This document shows, piece by piece, positions 62,700 to 64,000 of a stretch of 64,000 nt of DNA. The notes below the pieces were generated by a model. The model made no database searches, had not been told where the DNA came from, and saw nothing but the letters and a program-made list of their open reading frames with translations. Source of the DNA: Streptomonospora alba (GTDB lineage: Bacteria; Actinomycetota; Actinomycetes; Streptosporangiales; Streptosporangiaceae); assembly GCF_000826685.1 (NCBI RefSeq), contig NZ_JROO01000010.1, positions 158,607-222,606 on the forward strand, in the 5' to 3' direction. Position numbers and translations under genes: made by a program. Within the stretch, counting starts at the first letter, position 1. Each line of letters opens with the position of its first letter.

Positions 62700-64000
62700 A
62701 TGCGACTGTGGGCGTGGGTGTTTCTGGCTGTCTGCGCGGCATGCGTGGGCCTGTGGGCCGCCAACCGCTATCTGGACCTCGGCCCCTTCAAGGACCTGCC
62801 CGGGCTCGCCAGCGTGGCCTCCCTCGTCGTCGCTGTCGCGTCCTTCGCTGTGGCGCTGGTGTTGGGCGTCTATCAGTTGCGCGGCCCTCCCGCCGCAGCC
62901 ACCCGCCCCCCGGTGCCCGCCTGGGTCGCCAACGCCGTGCGCACGCCCCGGGCCGACCTGGCCCGGCTGGGGGTGCACACCGCCCGCCCCGGGCCCGACG
63001 GTGGTCGCCAACCCCCCTATGTGCCCCGCGACGTCGACCTCGACCTCGACCAGCGGCTGAAAGCCGCGGCGGCCGACCGGCGCGGCGGGATGGTGCTGGT
63101 CGAGGGGGACTCCATGGCGGGCAAGAGCCGCGCGCTGGCCGCCGCGCTGACCCGCAGCCTGCCCAAGCGCCGTCTGGTGGTCCCGCCCGAGGACGCCGAC
63201 CTCACCCACCTGCCCGCATGGCTCAAGCGACACCGGTGGCGCGGCCGGCGCGGCTGGGTGGTGTGGCTGGACGACCTCGACCGCCGCCTGCCCCACGCCC
63301 ACCTGAAGCCACCCCTGATCGAGGAGCTGGGCCGGGCCGGGGCGATCGTGGCCGCCACCATCCGCTGGAACCGGGTCCAGGCCCTCAAACCCGCCACCGA
63401 ATCAGACGGGCGGGCCGTGGGCTATGCCGTGCTCCGAGCCCCCGCCCTGTCCCTGGTCGACTGGAGCCCCGGGGAGCGCGCCCGCGCCGCCCGCAGCGGC
63501 GACGAACGCCTGGTCGAGGCCGCGGCGCAGGAGACCGTGGGGGTGGCCGCCTACGTGGGCGGCGGCCCGCAGCTGGAAGACCTCTGGCGCCATGGCCCTG
63601 CCGCCGGCCATCCCCGGGGCTATGCGCTGGTGGCCGCGGCGGTGGATCTGGCCCGCACCGGCCTGTCGGCGCCGCTGAGCCGGCCCCGGATCGAGGGGGT
63701 CGCCGAGCGTTACCTGCCGCCCCCGCCCCCGGCGGCCGAGGCCGCTGATGAGGCGTGGGAGTGGGCGACGCGGGTGCGCCACGAGGTGGCCGGCCTCCTG
63801 GTGCCCGCCGACCACGGCCGGAAGCGCTGGCGGGCTTTGGACTACCTCACGCGCGAGGAGCCGGTGCCTGAGGCGGTGTGGCGAGTGGCGCTCGACTGGG
63901 CAGGCGACGAGGACCGCCTCGCGATCGGTGCCACTGCCTACACCGACGGAGACCGTGGCGTTACCGAGACCGCCTGGCGCCGCGCCGCCGACAACGGGAA
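62700..64000 (+). CDS. Membrane-anchored P-loop ATPase (STAND-like), partial
   Basis: An open frame from ATG 62700 runs off the window (433 codons seen). Residues 1-62 carry two hydrophobic helices (LWAWVFLAVCAACVGLWA and ASLVVAVASFAVALVLGV), and the rest is predicted cytosolic. Walker A is GDSMAGKS near residue 138-145 and Walker B is WVVWLDDLDR near 182-191. A helical region follows, and the last visible residues (IGATAYTDGDRGVTETAWRR) look like the start of TPR or Sel1 repeats. The layout suggests a STAND-type signalling or defence ATPase. Its effector is beyond the window. The gene neighbours integrative-element relics. Confidence 0.75.
   Translation, partial: MRLWAWVFLAVCAACVGLWAANRYLDLGPFKDLPGLASVASLVVAVASFAVALVLGVYQLRGPPAAATRPPVPAWVANAVRTPRADLARLGVHTARPGPDGGRQPPYVPRDVDLDLDQRLKAAAADRRGGMVLVEGDSMAGKSRALAAALTRSLPKRRLVVPPEDADLTHLPAWLKRHRWRGRRGWVVWLDDLDRRLPHAHLKPPLIEELGRAGAIVAATIRWNRVQALKPATESDGRAVGYAVLRAPALSLVDWSPGERARAARSGDERLVEAAAQETVGVAAYVGGGPQLEDLWRHGPAAGHPRGYALVAAAVDLARTGLSAPLSRPRIEGVAERYLPPPPPAAEAADEAWEWATRVRHEVAGLLVPADHGRKRWRALDYLTREEPVPEAVWRVALDWAGDEDRLAIGATAYTDGDRGVTETAWRRAADNG

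Overview
The window is high-GC actinomycete DNA (Streptomyces-like or a related genus). It shows GC-biased codons, GTG and TTG starts, a SARP/AfsR-type regulator, an XRE-TPR regulator, F420/deazaflavin enzyme families, DUF2637 (SpdB-like) transfer-gene relics and a PvdQ/AhlM-type acylase. Most of it is accessory DNA: two biosynthetic gene clusters set among decayed insertion sequences and frameshifted genes.

Left part (1-8.3 kb). A frameshifted DUF2637 relic is followed by an LLM-family oxidoreductase, a large SARP-NB-ARC regulator, a hemerythrin, an integrase remnant, a TetR gene divergent from an SDR and a translationally coupled Ddn-like enzyme (two matching operator palindromes lie between TetR and SDR), and an ISL3 transposase relic.

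Cluster A (8.3-17.2 kb, mostly minus strand). A compact operon encodes an ACP (TTG start), a FabF-type ketosynthase, a ketoreductase and a 1292-residue protein that fuses a type II thioesterase, a PKS-type ketosynthase and an acyl-CoA-oxidase-like domain. This fusion is the most unusual architecture in the window. An unassigned plus-strand gene and an XRE-TPR regulator lie next to it.

Middle (17.2-27.7 kb). This is a graveyard with some intact genes. It holds an AlbA_2 relic, a secreted precursor with a six-cysteine hydrophobic C-terminus (halocin-C8-like in style) followed by a small two-helix membrane protein, IS3 and IS5 relics, a truncated LysR, a frameshifted LRR protein, a DUF1963 protein, a frameshifted CPBP protease and a PCD/VOC protein.

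Cluster B (27.7-58.2 kb, all plus strand) is a hybrid NRPS-PKS operon. Its order is MbtH; C-A(Val-like)-PCP-C-A(Ser)-PCP-TE; KS-AT-cMT-KR-ACP; C-A(His-like)-PCP; Fe(II)/2-oxoglutarate dioxygenase; a 43-residue ORF; FAAL-ACP-C-A(Asn-like)-PCP; MFS exporter; stand-alone A (Thr-like); secreted PvdQ-like acylase; C-PCP-TE with no A domain. The simplest reading is that a fatty acid loaded by the FAAL starts the chain on Asn, and the exported acylase later removes that lipid. The orphan C-PCP-TE is probably charged in trans by the stand-alone A domain. Substrates were read by eye from the ten-residue A-domain codes and are predictions. A GC-rich hairpin follows the last stop codon.

Right part (58.2-64 kb). 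A 3' tRNA-Val(GAC) fragment (a likely integration scar) is followed by a second frameshifted DUF2637 gene, IS630 and ISAs1 relics, a thioredoxin-reductase-like flavoprotein, an SDR relic ending in a perfect 32-bp palindrome, and the start of a membrane-anchored P-loop ATPase that runs off the window.
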